NCBI GenBank assembly: GCA_009760855.2
Contig: WPIO01000011.1
Coordinates: 2,344,501-2,408,500 of the forward strand
Source of the DNA: Cristatella mucedo
Taxonomy: Eukaryota > Bryozoa > Phylactolaemata > Cristatellidae
DNA: 64,000 nt
Direction: 5' to 3'
The position numbers and the translations under genes were made by a program. Position 1 is the stretch's first letter; each line of letters begins with the position of its first letter. The notes beneath the pieces are model-generated. The model worked only from the letters and a program-made list of their open reading frames with translations. It was not told the origin of the DNA and searched no databases. This document shows, one piece after another, positions 12,901-28,288 of the stretch.

Positions 12901-15900
12901 AGACCCGACGTGCTGCGCAGTTGGGAGTGGAGTTGGGTGCAACAACTACCTCTACAGATTTAAAAGCAGATGGGGGACACATTGAGCCGATTGCCACTTC
13001 GTGGGGAACAACAGATCAGGCAGGGGGCTGGTGCCGCATACCGGAAGTGGTCAGTCGCAGGTCTGAATGCATGAGCTGGGTACACCATGTGAGCAACAGC
13101 TCGACCGTCTTACAGCAGTTGTGTCTAATTAAATCCAAGCCCAGCTGCAAAGCATTCCACTTGGACCTAGAAAAACATTGTCAACGGTCTCCTGACATTT
13201 ATCACCCGAAACCAGGCATGCCATTGCCCAAAAGGCAGGTCTCAATAAGTACCCTGAGGCAAGCCTATCTGCATGCAATTAGTTAGGCATGCTGGGATAC
13301 ATTGTATCTAACTGCTGAGGCCATCTTCAAGGTATAGTCAGTCACATAGCTCTTTTGCAGCGGCCCGTTAAAGCAAGCTGCCTGCCATGCCAAGAATCGA
13401 GTATGTCAAAAAACGTCCCCTTGGTTATACATAGATAGTATTGCAGTTCTGAAACCGAAACTCATTCTTTGCAAAATGTCCACGAGCTCACTTTTCTTGG
13501 TTAGAATCAAAATGAATGCAAAACCTCCTTACGACTCATCTCCCTCCTTTTGCACCGGCAGGAAAAAAGCGCACCTTTGTCGATCAATCAAACGAGAAGC
13601 TGAATGCTCAGACACAGCCCCTCAGCCGTGAGCCGCTTGAGCCATAACTAAGCAAGTCCAATCGAGCAGACTCAGCCGTTCGAACACCAAAGAAAGCATG
13701 AGCAATGTGTACCGCGCCTGTCGATTGGCATGATATTAGAGGTGGAGTAGCTCCAAGTTGACCTCAAACCCCCCCCCGCCCCGACTGAGCCTGTTTGCCA
13801 ACAAGTCGGCAAGCAAGCAGCCTCAATAATCCAAGCCAAGATTAGCCGATCTCTCCTTTCGAGAGGGTGGTGATTCACCTCTGAAATAAGCCAGCCTCAA
13901 TTACGGTTTTAACCGTACATATAACCTGGGCAGCTTTCATCTTGCTGCAATTCTTATGAGCCCTAGACAGCCACATTGCACGCAGGCTTCAAGGCACTCT
14001 AGACGCTACAAGTTACCAGTCATAAGCAAACTACGAATCAGTTGTTATTTTGACGAGAAAAAACTCTTATAATAACAAAAAAACACAATTTATGGTTTCT
14101 TCAACAAGCAATGGCGAATTACGTGGCAAATTAGAATGTTCTACGACGTCTCGCCACTCAAACTTTGTGGGTCGGCAGAAGAAGAGATGCGGCTTAGTAG
14201 CACCCTAACCTACACGTCGATGATCAATTTAAGTCATTACGTTGATTCGAATTATCGGGGAAACCTCGTTCTACAACGTTAAAAGTCAGACGGTATTGAA
14301 ATTGGCAACCTCCCGAAAACGATTAACCGATTACAAGGATGTTTTTAATGAAGTAGCGCCAGTCCGGAAAACTAAAGAGAGTGCAGGAGTGCATATATAT
14401 ATATATTTATCTATTTATTTATTTTAAGCTTTTATAATAGCAATATCTTATCTTCTTTTGCCATTTCCATCTCAAGCAAGTCTTTTATTTATCTGAAGCA
14501 TGCTTTCAAAAATATAAAGCTTCGACATATTACCGAGCTACCGCTAAGCAGCAGTACTAAAATCAGACAACGTTAGCTTACTGCTGAGGACCAGGTTTGC
14601 AGTGTACTAGCAAACTTTCCAGGATTTTCTCTGGTACGTTCTCAAGTAAGTTGTCTGCTAAGTTCTGGCACCACCTATGGCCCCCTACTGTTGCTCCACA
14701 GTCTACGGCTATGAAAAAATAGAGAAGCGATTTCACTCGGCGATAAGAGCACGTGGAAGATGTGTCTAAATTCCTCATCAACTTAGTGAACGCTTGATGG
14801 ATTAAAAGGTTTTGTCAGTCATTTTGTAAAGTCGCAAAGAGTTAACCTATCGTGACCGAGCAAAAGGATCAACTTCATACAAGTGAAATCGCCACAAGCC
14901 TACTTCAAACTTCGGTTTGTATATGAATTATGTGAGGAACCATATGCCTGCCATCAACAGCCCGGAGTCCACTTCCCTGGTCACAAGCAACCCAGTGACA
15001 ATCGAGTAAGTATCAGCCGTAACCATAGCAGCCACGAGCCACGGTCGTTCGCTCTTCGCAATCCAGGTCGGGGGGAGGGGGGTTCAGTCCTGCAAGGGGT
15101 GATCCTTCATTGCCCACGGCAAGCACTACTGACAGTCGCTAGGGCTCTTCTACCTTTAAAAAAATGAGGCGGCTAAATCAGCTAACCAAGAAAAACCCAT
15201 GAAATTTTGAAAATATACTGCAAACATAGTCGCCCCCAACATGAAAGAATTGCTTAGCTTTTTGAAGCCGTTCAGTGTTAGTTTTCAGTATGACATCGGC
15301 GTCTCATAGGTCAGATCGGAAATTTTCGAATCACTGAGGAGAGACTGGAAAACAGCTAATCTGAGAAGTTTTGCAGGTACAATTATAACAATCATCCATA
15401 TTATGCAATCGTCTAATTTGTTGCTGCCGTTTGGTGATAAATCGTTAAAAAACAGATGAACGAGCAAACAGCAAACCAATCTCGTCTACGATATACAATT
15501 GTACGATTTTGATAGCAGTTTAGAGACAAAGGATGATCGATCGCCATAGCTCAAACAGGGAATTAATCTGCACAATTGAGCAATCCGGAGTTATGCTCAA
15601 CCAACAGAGCTATGGAGACCAGCTGCAATCACTCCCTTGCACACAGGACTTGGAGCTAGGCTCTGTCTTTTCCATATCTCTCAAGCCACGCGCACAGCAC
15701 GGCCAATTGGATTGCTAAATTAGCCATTTTTCAAGTTCGAAACTGGTAGGAGTTGAATAATCTACAATGCTGTTTCAACACACCGGGTTTTCCTTGAAAT
15801 TAAGTAAGCAGTCTTACTAATCGACTGACTCATCCTTGCTTCGATGAGGACACTGAAACCAATCTGTTCCATGCATCTGTGACATCCAGGCTAGACTCCT

Positions 15901-18900
15901 GTAGTTCACTTACTTGTAGGTCTGCCTACCTCTGCAATAAGACGCCTACAGCTTGTGCAAAACTGGTTTGACTGTCGTAAACGTCTCGACAGCCACATTA
16001 AATCACTGCTCGCCAGTCTTCACGGGCTGCCCATCAATTAGCCTCACCGACTTTAAGACAGTCCCTCACCCAGAAGTGCTTCCATTCTCATCCTCACACC
16101 TACCTATCGGAATTAGTCTCAAACCAAGCCTCCTGTTGCACCACCCCAGCGGTTCTGACTGTGCGTGAGGGAGCCTGACTCAGGAGGCCTCGAGCAATGG
16201 GCAGATGCCCTACGAGGGATAAGACTGCCTAAGCAGCTGCCGGCTCTCGGGTTTGGACAATGGCTCATGGCTGACGACTCGGTAGACTGGAGTGCCAATC
16301 CATGCATTGGTAGCATCTGTGAAAACATCCAACCACCACTGACTGCCGCCTGCTGCCAGCTGTCTTTGCCAGCGGTCTTTGGAACGAATAGAACAAGGCA
16401 TGCATGGAATATAAGGGTTGCCAAAGGAGCACACACGGGTAGGTGGGAGATGGCTGGATGCCGTGATGGCACACTAGGTAAGGAGGTTGCTTTCATTACC
16501 TCGGTCATGAGGTCGTGGGATCGATTGCCGCGGTGGGCGATCCTTTATCGTCACTGCAAGTGGTGCTGATAGCCGTAAAGGCTCTTTTGTTGCTTTAAAA
16601 AAGAGGCTATTTAATCGGCAAGGATTTTTTTATCCCTCGTCTGCCATTAACACTTGGCTATTACTTCTCTTACAACAAGTTGTAAACCACCTGAATAGAT
16701 ATTCAGTTCTCTTAGGATGCTACGAAAAAGGCATAATTGTTATCATAGCCATTCTTATCAGGCGACAGCTCGACGACGATACTCATAATTCTAATTCCAA
16801 CATACAGCCTGCAACTGGCATGCGGATATGCTTCGGAAAGCACAGCTGGTGCAAGTCGTGTGTTGCTGCACTTACGACATACCCTCCTAAGGCTTCTATG
16901 CACCTGCTACCAGCATGCTATTTATTCAAAACACGCTAGATTTGGATTGGATCAAACTCTAGTAGTTTCTAGTGTGCAGAAAAGCTAAGAAATATATAAT
17001 TACATGCCATTTGTTGGATACACTCAATAACTTATTGAGGCATTATGATTTTTTATAACTTTGCCCAATCGTCTCGGCATTGCCTCCTCCAGCTTCGGGC
17101 ACATTTCTGGAGGAATTGATGCAAGGCAGTCCTTCAAAATCTCACAAAACCCATCGGGATTCAAGCACCGGAGAACACTGGACCTTACAGCTCGTTCGAC
17201 TTTGTCCCACAGATGTGGGTTGAAGTCCGGCCTTTGGCTTGGCCACTGCAATTGGCTCGAAGCGCTAGTCGATGGGGTTCGTGAAAAACTGATTAACCAC
17301 CACAGGAGTGTGCTTCCGATAGTGGTCATGCTGCCAACAGAAATCGAGCCCACGAAGAGTGTAAGCAGATGGCAAAGACATCATGACAATGTCGACATAA
17401 TACTTTGACTCATGATTCCTTGAATTCTGCTCTGAGGCCCAACAATGGAAGCCGATTTGCATGGTCTTGTTCAGAACGTCCATATATGCTTCATCCGTTC
17501 GTGAGCAAACATACTTCTTCTCTTTGCCTCAGCCCAAGAGATCGAACTAGGACTTGACAGTCCATAGCACTTTTCTCCATTGGGCTCAGCTGTCCAATGC
17601 TGGGATCAGCAAGCTGATTTCTGCCCCCTTGCTTTCTTTTTGTGTTGAAGCTGAAGAGTCAACAATGACTTGCAGTTGGCCAACCGCGCATTCAGTCCTA
17701 TTGCGTGAAGCCATACACTCATGGTATTTTGGCTTACGACCATTTCGGTTGCTTAGCAGAGATATTTAGCAGTTTCGATTTTAACTTTGAAAGCCCGACC
17801 GAAACTCGGCCGAAAACTTCGAGCAAAACTTTGCCCTTGACTCTGCAAGAACTGCGGGCAGATTCGGGCGTTTGAACTCATAAAAGCACCCTTAAGTGGA
17901 ACTTTTATAAGGCAGGGCAACACTCACATACGTCCATCCATAAGATCACAGATGCTGCCCATACCCACCCAGTACCCATGGGTATGGGTGTGGGTACATG
18001 AGGGCTCTGCTTTGCAACTGGTGGCATGTTCTGGTCGCGTAGCAACCGGCAATATGGCAGGAGGCAAGTCTGTTGGCTACCGAATGCATACTGAAAGCTG
18101 CTTAGGCTGTGAGTGCACTATACAAAACTTTCCTGCATAACAACCATGTAGTTTTTTTGGCTTTGTGGAGTTACAGATGGAGATACACTACATTACATTA
18201 GGAGCTGGCCCCAATGGATCAAGGAGACATCCGTGTACATTATCTCATCTTGGCCCATTTCATCATCATCATGGCCAATGCATCGCCGATGAAGAAATGG
18301 GCCAAAAAAGGTTCTGCCGGATGGCATCCAAGAGGGGTGGAATAATTACATGACCACACCTGCCCATCTGTTTACATGGGAATCGTTGAATCGGTTGCCG
18401 GCGAATTCAGTTACTCGCTACGCCAACCAATCGTAGCAAACTGCAGCTAACGCCAAGCTTATATTGACAGATTGTTAAAATTGAATAATTAGTGTATCGT
18501 AATGACTTGCTCGAATATAGGCATTAGCAACAACCGAAATCCGATCGATGGACCAGGTGCATAGAAGCTTTTGGAGGACAGTGTAGGCCAGTTGTAGAAC
18601 TAACATGCAACGTCGTGCAAATGGTTAGGCTCGAAATGTCTTGCCCTGGGCAGCTACATCCTAATCACACTAGCTGGATGCCATTATACCGAGCAGACAT
18701 TAGACCCGGTGCTTCCCAGTTTCTGTTTATCATGACAGGAGGCAATAGGATTCACTCATTCACTGAGTTGCACATTGCACGCGAGCCAGAATTCATGGCT
18801 ACCATGCTCCTGCATACAGGCCACTCTCAGAAACGACTGGCCAGCGCGAAAGTATAAATTTAATTCATTTGTATTGCACCCCAAGACAAATTACTCTCTA

Positions 18901-19588
18901 TTCAGGCACTTTACATATGCCTCGGGGTTCGAGCCCACGACCTCAGCCAGGCTTTGGTCGGGCGAGCACCTTAACTGCTGGACCAAACTAGCTCGGCAGT
19001 AGGGCTGTAACAACAAGATTCCATAAGCAAATGGCTGCCTGCAAATGAGAGGGAGACTCGGTCCAGCCTCATCAAAACAACCATATGCTGTGATCGTTCT
19101 TAGCACACCAGTGATGCTGCCAGGGGGGAAGGGAGGTGATACTATAGCATGGCCTTGAGGGTGGTCATGCGGCAGCAAAGTCAGCAAAGTCAGTGCCACC
19201 GTGCCAGCACTAGTCACCACTGCAGACCACCAATATACACACGGGCTTCCACCAACAGATCAAAGTGACTGACCTCAACGGAAAGTGCTGTGAACACCAT
19301 CGCATGCGTCATCTCGGATTCATGGTAGTGAAGCCTTTGAGCCTTGGTCAATCCAAGGACTCCCGTATTGAAGAAACCGGCGTAGTCAAACCTGCTCGGC
19401 AAAGTTATTTACATACATTTAGCAATGGCACTAAGGTGTCGGCCTTAGCTTGACAAACACGTAAGGAGCAACTCTAAATATGCTAGGCACATACAATGGC
19501 ACTATAATGGGGGCAAAATAGAGACACGGAACAGCAAGCCGGAGCAATAAATTGAAAAAGCATGGTCACAAACAGGGTGCCGGCAAAT

Positions 19589-19667
<79 letters not shown>

Positions 19668-22600
19668 ACATATGTTGATTGAGAATACGATGTATATTGC
19701 CAAACTGCTAATGGGCCGTAGCAGATCAATATACACGTTGGGACAGAATATTCATTCTCTGCGCAGCTCACCACCATGAGATTTTTATATGAAAAGTGTT
19801 CATTTATAAAACCAGATGTAGGCAATTTCGAGTACAGGCTGGGAGTCCTGAGCACTGAGCGCTGCAAGCGTCACAAACGCCTGGACTAGTTTGGTTGTCA
19901 TACTCTTGTCAATGCAGGCCCTATCCAAGGTAGTAGAAAGGGTAGTGTCGTCAGACCACCTAAACTCTTACATCAAAACTTTAAACCTGGCCAGTAAGCA
20001 TGAGTAAGATTTGCAAGCTAATCAGTCCACAATGTCAGCACTACTTCGAGTGTATGATAACCATCTCAGTAATGCAGACTTAGGTAGTCACTGCTTGTTT
20101 TGTGCGATTTTTCGGCAGTATTTGCTAGCATTAATCGCCAAGTCTTTCTCGAGTGCTTTTTGTCTCGCCAGGGCATCACTAGCGCTGCACTACAATCGTT
20201 TAGGTCCTATCTCAGCATGAAGTTTCAAAGCATTGATGACAGCGAGAGCAACAGTCATCCGGGGAGCCTACAAAGTACGGTGTACCACAGGGATTGATGC
20301 TTGGTCCACTTCTTTTCACGATGTATACTCTCCCTCTTGCCAATGTAATTGCCAAGTACAATATGGGCTTTCACTTTTAAGCAGATGGCATACAGCTGTA
20401 TACATGCTTTGATCACTTTCTCCCATCCAGCATGTCGAAGTCTCTAAAATCCCTCGCTGAATATTTTGCTGCCATTAGCACTTGGATGGCATCCAATTTT
20501 CTCAAATTGGGTGAAGATAAAACCAACTTACTAGTTATGGACAAACCTAGTGCTACTCGGAAATTTGAAAAAACTAACTCTTACAATGAGCATTGCCGGA
20601 ATATCTCCTACTCTGCGTCCTCATGCATCCCGAGTCCCTATTCCAAAAAGGTGGTTTACTAGAAGATCGTATCAGCTCCACTGTCGGGACTTCTTACAAT
20701 CAGCTAAGCCACGTTGCAAAAACTCCGGCCCGTTCAGACAAGGATGCCACACTATTAGGTCTGGACCTGATTAACCGTGATAAACGAGGGACGACTGCAA
20801 TTAATATAGTTGCAATCAAATGAGAGCAAAAAGCGATAAAGCTGAACTGACAGACGCCAACTGACATAAAAACTGCAGCACTCACCAACGGATAGTATTG
20901 ATGCCCATTCAAGGCTAGAGCAAGCAACATTCGTACAATACATATTAAATAAGGGACAACGAATAAGCAATCGACTTACTGGCCGATATCCAATGTGCCA
21001 CTCTTTCGCGAGAACTCCTTTCCCACATCACAGCCGAACCAGACAGCCTGTACGAAGCAAAATCAAGGGCAGCTGAAAGAGGTGACCGGCTACTAAGGCC
21101 CCTAATATCGATGACAGTGAAGTGCAAACTTGGAAACGTGCACAGAGCTCTTGCTGACCTCGTCTGCCTGGATGGAGCGCATGACGGCCTGCTTCAGCAA
21201 GTCGATGGGTAGATTGATGTACAACACTTTCCGCGCACCGACGACATTGTTGAGGAATTCCACAGTATACAGGTTGTAATAAGGGTTCTCCGGTCGGGGA
21301 TCATTAGTCAGACATATCTGTGCAAGTAAGATGTCAATAGAATCGCTGGCTCAAACGTATAGAAGAAATACACCATTTTCGGCCACTTTAATTGCCAATC
21401 ATTATTAGTCAGTCACTAGTGGAAAGAATGATAGGGGCCATGCATAATCGGCAGCACACTTTTGTATGCATTGAATGCAGTGCATTTTAAACAGCAATAC
21501 AAGATAGCCGACACACACGTATCTCAGCGTACAGGTTTATATATAAGAGTTCACCTGTCTGAGATTATTGGTCAGATATCCATGCACAATTAAGATAACA
21601 GTAGAAGCTCTAAATTTATGTCGGCCCAATTAAATCAACAATAGTATTAGTCGGACACAAGTGAACCAGTAGAATAATAGAGGCCATGCATCAGCAGCAG
21701 CAGCAGCACAATCACGGGCTACAGCAAGGAATGGACAGCCATACTGCATCACTGCATAGCAGCATTGCCAAAGGATGTCTAGCTATAAGGATATTTCTAT
21801 ACAGCATGACCATGACCGCGCTGACACTGAGACCAGCAATACCAAATACGAGGTGACATTATCGTGTGTTGCAAAAGGAATCCCTTTTCATCACATTAGA
21901 TGTCATGTCTGAAATATTTCCTGTCACGTCTTAAATCTATGTGCATGAGTGTAATCACTGCCTGCTGTAAAATGAATCAAGTGCCGCCAGACCCACATAC
22001 CTGTAGCTATGGCAGGAAGATTCAATATTCCTTAAATCTAAAGTCTGTGAGATCTCCTCGGAATTGATTATTACTTAGACTGTTGCGATTTGCATAAGAA
22101 GTGAAGAGTCAGCCAAGATAACTGTTTTGCCGACTCACTATTCAGACCTTAGTTTAACCAGTAAGCCTACTAAGTCAATTTAAGCACCAAGTACGGCTAC
22201 CCACAAAGTATTTAAATACTGCAAACAAGGAGCAGTGCCAACGTGCACTGCAATGCGCAACTTATTGATTCCTATAAGTTGTGCCAGCTCAGAGCGATTG
22301 GTCAGCTGAGCTCATAGTCCTACTCCAGACCTGACCACCACACGTCATCTCTGTTCTTCGCGATTCACCAATAAAGTTACGACGGCTGCTTGCCTCTGAC
22401 TAGTGGGTCAAGCGGATCCATGTGCCAGACACACAATCGTGGTCTCCTTGACGCAGTGCTATCAGCAGAGAGAACCGCATGTACGCCCAGTGATGGGGGC
22501 GGCATGCCAGTTTGCTGCACACTGCTCGTCCCACTTTATCGAGCTGCTGACGAGTCGGTAATTTCCCTGGATAGCCAGCGAACTAAGAAACCATAGCTAA

Positions 22601-22923
22601 GGCTAAGCAGTTTTTCCTTAGGAGCGTCAAAGCATCAAATGCAACTTTCTTGTAAGAGTAATATTCAACTGATTACTTCATGGTCGTGAAAACTGCCCAT
22701 GATCGAGATGGACAGAGAAATGAGATATGAAAGACAGGGAGAATTGATCAAAGGTGGAGAGACTGACAGACAGACAGATAGATAGACAGAGACAGAGAGA
22801 CAGACAGAGACAGACTGATACAGGCAGAGACAGACACACACAGAGACAAATACACAATCAAATAGACAGAGACGGAGAGATTAGAGAGAGAAAGCGAGAG
22901 TGAGTGACAGTGACACAGAGAGA

Positions 22924-22961
<38 letters not shown>

Positions 22962-25074
22962 TTTAGTGAGAGAGAGAAAGAGATAGATCGAGAAAGAGAG
23001 AGAGAGAGAAAGACAGACAGAGATAGAGACAGACGGGGACAGGGGCAGATAGACAAAGGCATACAGACAGACAGAGAGAGCGAGTGAGAGACAGACAGGC
23101 AGACAGATGCTGAGAGGTTGAGAGAAAAGAATGCACATTTGGGAACAGAATATTGCAAAAAATCTGAAGAATACACTAATATATAATAGCATTGAAATTG
23201 GCCCGAAAAGAAATTGCACACACACACACTACTCAAAACGGGAGCCAAACCATCCAGTCGACCCTTAATTCGAAGCTCAAAGCATTGGAGCATTAGCAAT
23301 ATGAAGCAATTACGCAGCCTCGGAGCCACAGAATGAATAGACAGACACCGGTTTGTCAACAGACCGAACAGTATTTTAAAGAGAGCTATTTTCTCAAATC
23401 CTTTGGAGTCCATGCCTTTAGCTCGTATGCTCCCAAAGACTTTACACAGTCCTGTTGTGATATCCCTGGTTTGGTCCAGGGATTAGGTGCTCGATTTTAA
23501 CGAACAAAATAGCCCTGGCTTGGCCCAGTAGTTAAGCTGCTCGCCTTACATGACCAAGGTCAAGGTTATTTGATTTGCCACCAGAGGTCGTGGGCTTGAG
23601 CTTAAGTGGGCTTTATATTTATAAGGTCCTGGGCTCGAGCACCGTGGCATTTGCAAAGCACATGTATGGAGATAGGGTAATCTAAGGGCACTACACACAA
23701 ATTCTATTTTATATTTACCCTTGAATGAACGGCATTTAAAAAGAGGCTGAAAACACGCCTGTTCCATACAGCATTCGTTGAGTCGTATGAATTGTCGTTT
23801 GTATGCTTTTGGATTTTACTTGTGTAGCACCCTACGAGAACTTAATCTCTATTCAGGTGCTTCATATATGCCACGGGGCTCGAGCCCACGAACTCGGTCA
23901 TCAAATATATTCACCTTGACCTCGGTCGTTAAGGGCAAGCACCTTAACCACTGGGCCATACCAGCGGGGCGATCTACATCACAGGAAGTGACCCGAGGGG
24001 CATGCTGGGATGATGCGGATACGTTGTAAAAACGAAAGCAAGCTTCAGAGAAAAAAAGATGGTAAACGAGGTGCCGAGCCGACACTAGCATCCACACGGT
24101 CACCAATGCAGAGTCGAACATAGTGGCAGCACTTCAATTCCACATGAAACAGCCGAGTCGCGTCGGCAGTCAGAGATTGCGATAGCTGAGTAGACATTTA
24201 TTGCAACTAGAAGAAATGCTCAGCCTTATTACTGCTTGCTGGATGTGCGCTAGACTGGGAAAAGGAGTCAGCCTAAGGAGGCGTGGTGGAAGCGGCTGCA
24301 GGAGCATATAAGTACTCCATAAACTAGTGTCTGCACGCAACTAACTAGTAAATTGCCGAGACCTTGGGTCTGCCCCAACGACGGCCTTCCAAGAAGTAGG
24401 AATACGGATGAAGAGTATTGTTACTCACTAGCTCAACTCGTACTTATACTCAGCCCATGCTTCAAGGGGAAAGCAGCTCATCCCACCACCTCGCGAAACT
24501 ACTTGCTATTAATAACTAATTGAAATATTTGCTTTCAAGCATATATAGTACCTAGAATGAGATGTATTTCTTTAAGGGCACAATACAAATGCATTATTAT
24601 TATCATTATATTATTTTCACTTAGGCAACTTTTCATGCTGGTCATATCTCACTCTGATTTGCCTATTACATGAGGAACTACTAATTAAAGTCGGCATAGT
24701 CCAAATGCATAATCTATAAGTGCATATACTGTCTAAATGCATAGAAAAACACTACAGCCGTAGTCATAAACAGGGTTTAACTGCATAACTCACGAACTCA
24801 TACAGACACAGGTAAAGCAGGTTAAGCATTTAGAAAAGTAAGGTTCATCGTTGCTGTTCTTGACGAAATCGTTAACAAAACTTGTATGACATTCTGAGCA
24901 TGCAGAAACATTTCCCGTAGCACATACAAAAGGGCAGTGATAGCCCAGAAGGTGAGGTGTTTGCTCTTCATGATCGAGGTCGTGGGTTCGAATCCTGCAG
25001 TGGACCATCTTTATTTACAGCAAACGTAAAGCACCTAGAAAGAGATTGAGTTACCTGAGGGTGCTTTATCAAGT

Positions 25075-25106
<32 letters not shown>

Positions 25107-27742
25107 TATTGCCAACTGCAAGCAGTAATAACAGCTATTTTGATGATTTATAGGTCAGAAGGAAGGCATTAATATTACTTTTTACTGATCTCTGCATTAT
25201 ATGCAAATTGACTTCCAACTTGTTAACCTTGGTGCATCGCGATACATATTTGCAGCTTGTTGAGTTACATGCTTGTGACTTTCAAATAGCTTAGTTTACA
25301 GTTCAGCTTTGTGACTTGTAAATTCCTTAGCTCGGCAAATACTTCTAGGATCAACGTGAAATTTGAAATACGAGTTCAGCTCTGCTGAGCAACCATCTAA
25401 TAGTTCACGTCTGATTTTAATTCGATAAGTATTGCTACAAATGTATCCAGCATCCTTGAATTTTATATTCTGCTGCAATTTTTCATTATTACATGTCATA
25501 GCTTTGTTTTATTTTCTCAAGTTTGGTCAGGTGTTAAGCATAACGTCCAGATTTGGGGGTCTTGGCATATTTTATGCATAGTATTGAATCTGTTGATATT
25601 TTTGGATAGCCGTGTTTGCATAACAGCTCCAAATTGACCTTGACTCTCCAAAGACGTCAGAAGGTTTACATCGCAGCCATAGTTTTATCAACAGATAGCT
25701 AACGTCAGCAAGATGGCACTGCGATTGTTCCACCGGTTCTCGTTAAGGGAATGAATACTACATCTCAAGAATAGATTAATTTTTGAGGAGATAACTCCAA
25801 AAACCTTTCAATTTTCTGAGTATTTATGGCTAAAGCTAACCCTCTGCTATGAGGAAATTCCTGCCAACAAATAATTGTTTTAAAGGGCTGTGAACTGTAT
25901 GTGGCTCTTCAAACTGCAAAACGAGTTCAGCGTGTCATGTATGCAAAGAAATAACACCAGCTTGCTAAAGAATGAACAGTCTGGCCTGAAAAGAGACTCT
26001 TTTCAGGCTCTACGTCGTGGATAGGCCTAGCCATATGCTTAGAGGCCCCAGACACATGACATAAAGACACACAGACATACACACATACATAGTAGCACAA
26101 CTGACAGCAGGCTTGCCTACTGTGTCTGCAAAGTTCATACGAGTTCCCACCTTGGCAGAAAAATCATAGCACGGTTTGACATAAGTCAGATAAAATTCCA
26201 GTGGTGTCAGGGGGCCCAGCGAATGGTATACTTTCTGACTATCATAGTACTCGAATGTAAACTGCTTCGGAGCAGATCCAAGGCAGATGGATGCAATCTT
26301 GTATATCTAGAAAGCAAAACAAAAGCAGCTCATACAGGGAGTAGGATGTAATGCAGTGGCCTACAGCTCAGAATTCAGCAGGGAGATGTCAAGCACAAAC
26401 CACTTCCTTGCAGATTACTTGCAAGTGCCACGTGATCACGTGATACCCAGATGCAACATCCTGCCTGGAGTTGCTGCCGATTTACCTGCGTCCCCAATCC
26501 TCCAATCTCATTGCTTAGCCCCCAAATACCATATTCAATCCTAACTTGCATCGTTGTCTGACTACTACTTTCACAGCCAGCTTGTGTATAGAAACATCGT
26601 GCCAGTCCAAAAAATTGTAGATACACCTGTTGTTCCTGATTCTCCTGGAGCAGCAATCTATTTCTACGGTTTGTTCTTAGCAGAAATACATTCAGTGGTG
26701 ACCAGCATGGAGGAGGCACTGCATATCTATTGCCTCCTCCCACACTAGAAAAGCCCTGTCTACCATCTGGACTCGCAAGCAAAGACCGAAGTCGAATACA
26801 AACGTGCTTTCGTTGGCAAGCAAGCCGGGCCAAAAAACATGACCTGCTGTTTTTTAGTAGAACAAGAGACGAATAAAGGCAGATCAGTGCAATAAAAAAC
26901 TTTTACTAACTCTTAATGCCCTGATTTCCTATAGCCACAGGGATGTGCAAAAAGTGGTGCTGCATGGGCTACCGTCGAGTAAAACAGTAAGGCAAAGGCC
27001 TGACAACATAACTCAACAACCTCATCTATATAGTGGCAGGAGAGCCTTGGCGACAATATGACCACTTGGAGTGCACAATAAAGAAGTGCCTCCAGCAGGA
27101 CTCGAACCCACGACCAGTTTCGTGAAGTTGAATCACCCTACAGCTAGGCTAAAACGGGGTGCACTATCAAACCCTAAGCCCTTGCTATCTCCGTCTCAAC
27201 TATTTTGGCTAAAAACAAAGCCTTTCTATAACGACTGGTTCAGATCAAGGGAGTCCCGACAGTGGAACTGCTCTTAAAGAAACACCGGATCACAACGAAG
27301 GAAGCATGCTCAGAGTCTCAACGAGGTTTACTCATACCTCTACGTCCAAATGACGATGAACCTAGTGCAAGGTTCTAATTCCTAATGATGAACCAATTGG
27401 AAGGTCGACCAAAAAGTATGTCTGCGCAGCATTCTACCAGAACTTTATCTCTATTCAGGCACTTCACATATGCCACGGGGCTCGAGCCCACGACCTCGGC
27501 CATCAAATACATTCACCTTGACCTAGACTGAGGTGAGAACGTTTGAGAAGCTCGGGCACGGTGGCGCGAAGGAGAGAACAACGAATGGCCCAACCGTAGG
27601 TGTTGTGGGTGTGACAACGACTGTATTTGTACACAGGCGGTGAGAGTTCATACCGGTGGCCGAAGCCGGCGGGTATGCTGCTTTCTCTGGAGCAAGCAAC
27701 GATAGAGAGACAGAGAGAAAGAGACTGAGAGACACTGGGAGA

Positions 27743-27798
<56 letters not shown>

Positions 27799-27884
27799 AA
27801 GAGAGAGAGAGAAAGATGGAGAGAGATGGAGGGAGGGACACACAGACAGATGGAGAGAGAGAGAGAGTGAGAGAGAGAGGGAGA

Positions 27885-27979
<95 letters not shown>

Positions 27980-28250
27980 GTGGAGGGATGGACACACAGA
28001 CAGATGGAGAGATTGAGAGAGAGGGAAAGAGTGAGAGAGGGAGAGAGAGGAGGAGAAAAAGAGAGACAAGAGACAGACAGACAGACCGATAGAAAGAGGG
28101 AGAGGGAGAAAGAGGGGGAGAGAGAGGGAGAAAGTGAGAGAGACAGGCACAGTGAGAGAGACAGAGAACGAGAGAGAGAGAGAGAGAGACAGAGAGAGAG
28201 GCAGAGAGACAGAGACACAGAGAGACAGAGACAGAGAGACAGACAGAGAC

Positions 28251-28288
<38 letters not shown>

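Noticed and set aside
12798-13286. 162-codon plus-strand open frame
   Set aside because: No recognisable domain, no splice context, and it lies in a large BLMH intron. Treated as chance.
19502-19867. Cys-Val-rich open frames near 19.6 kb
   Set aside because: They are produced by the (CA)n/(GT)n microsatellite.
24935-25010. Possible functional tRNA gene
   Set aside because: It has a good B-box-like sequence, but no complete cloverleaf or acceptor stem, and it runs directly into a LINE A tail. It is a SINE head.
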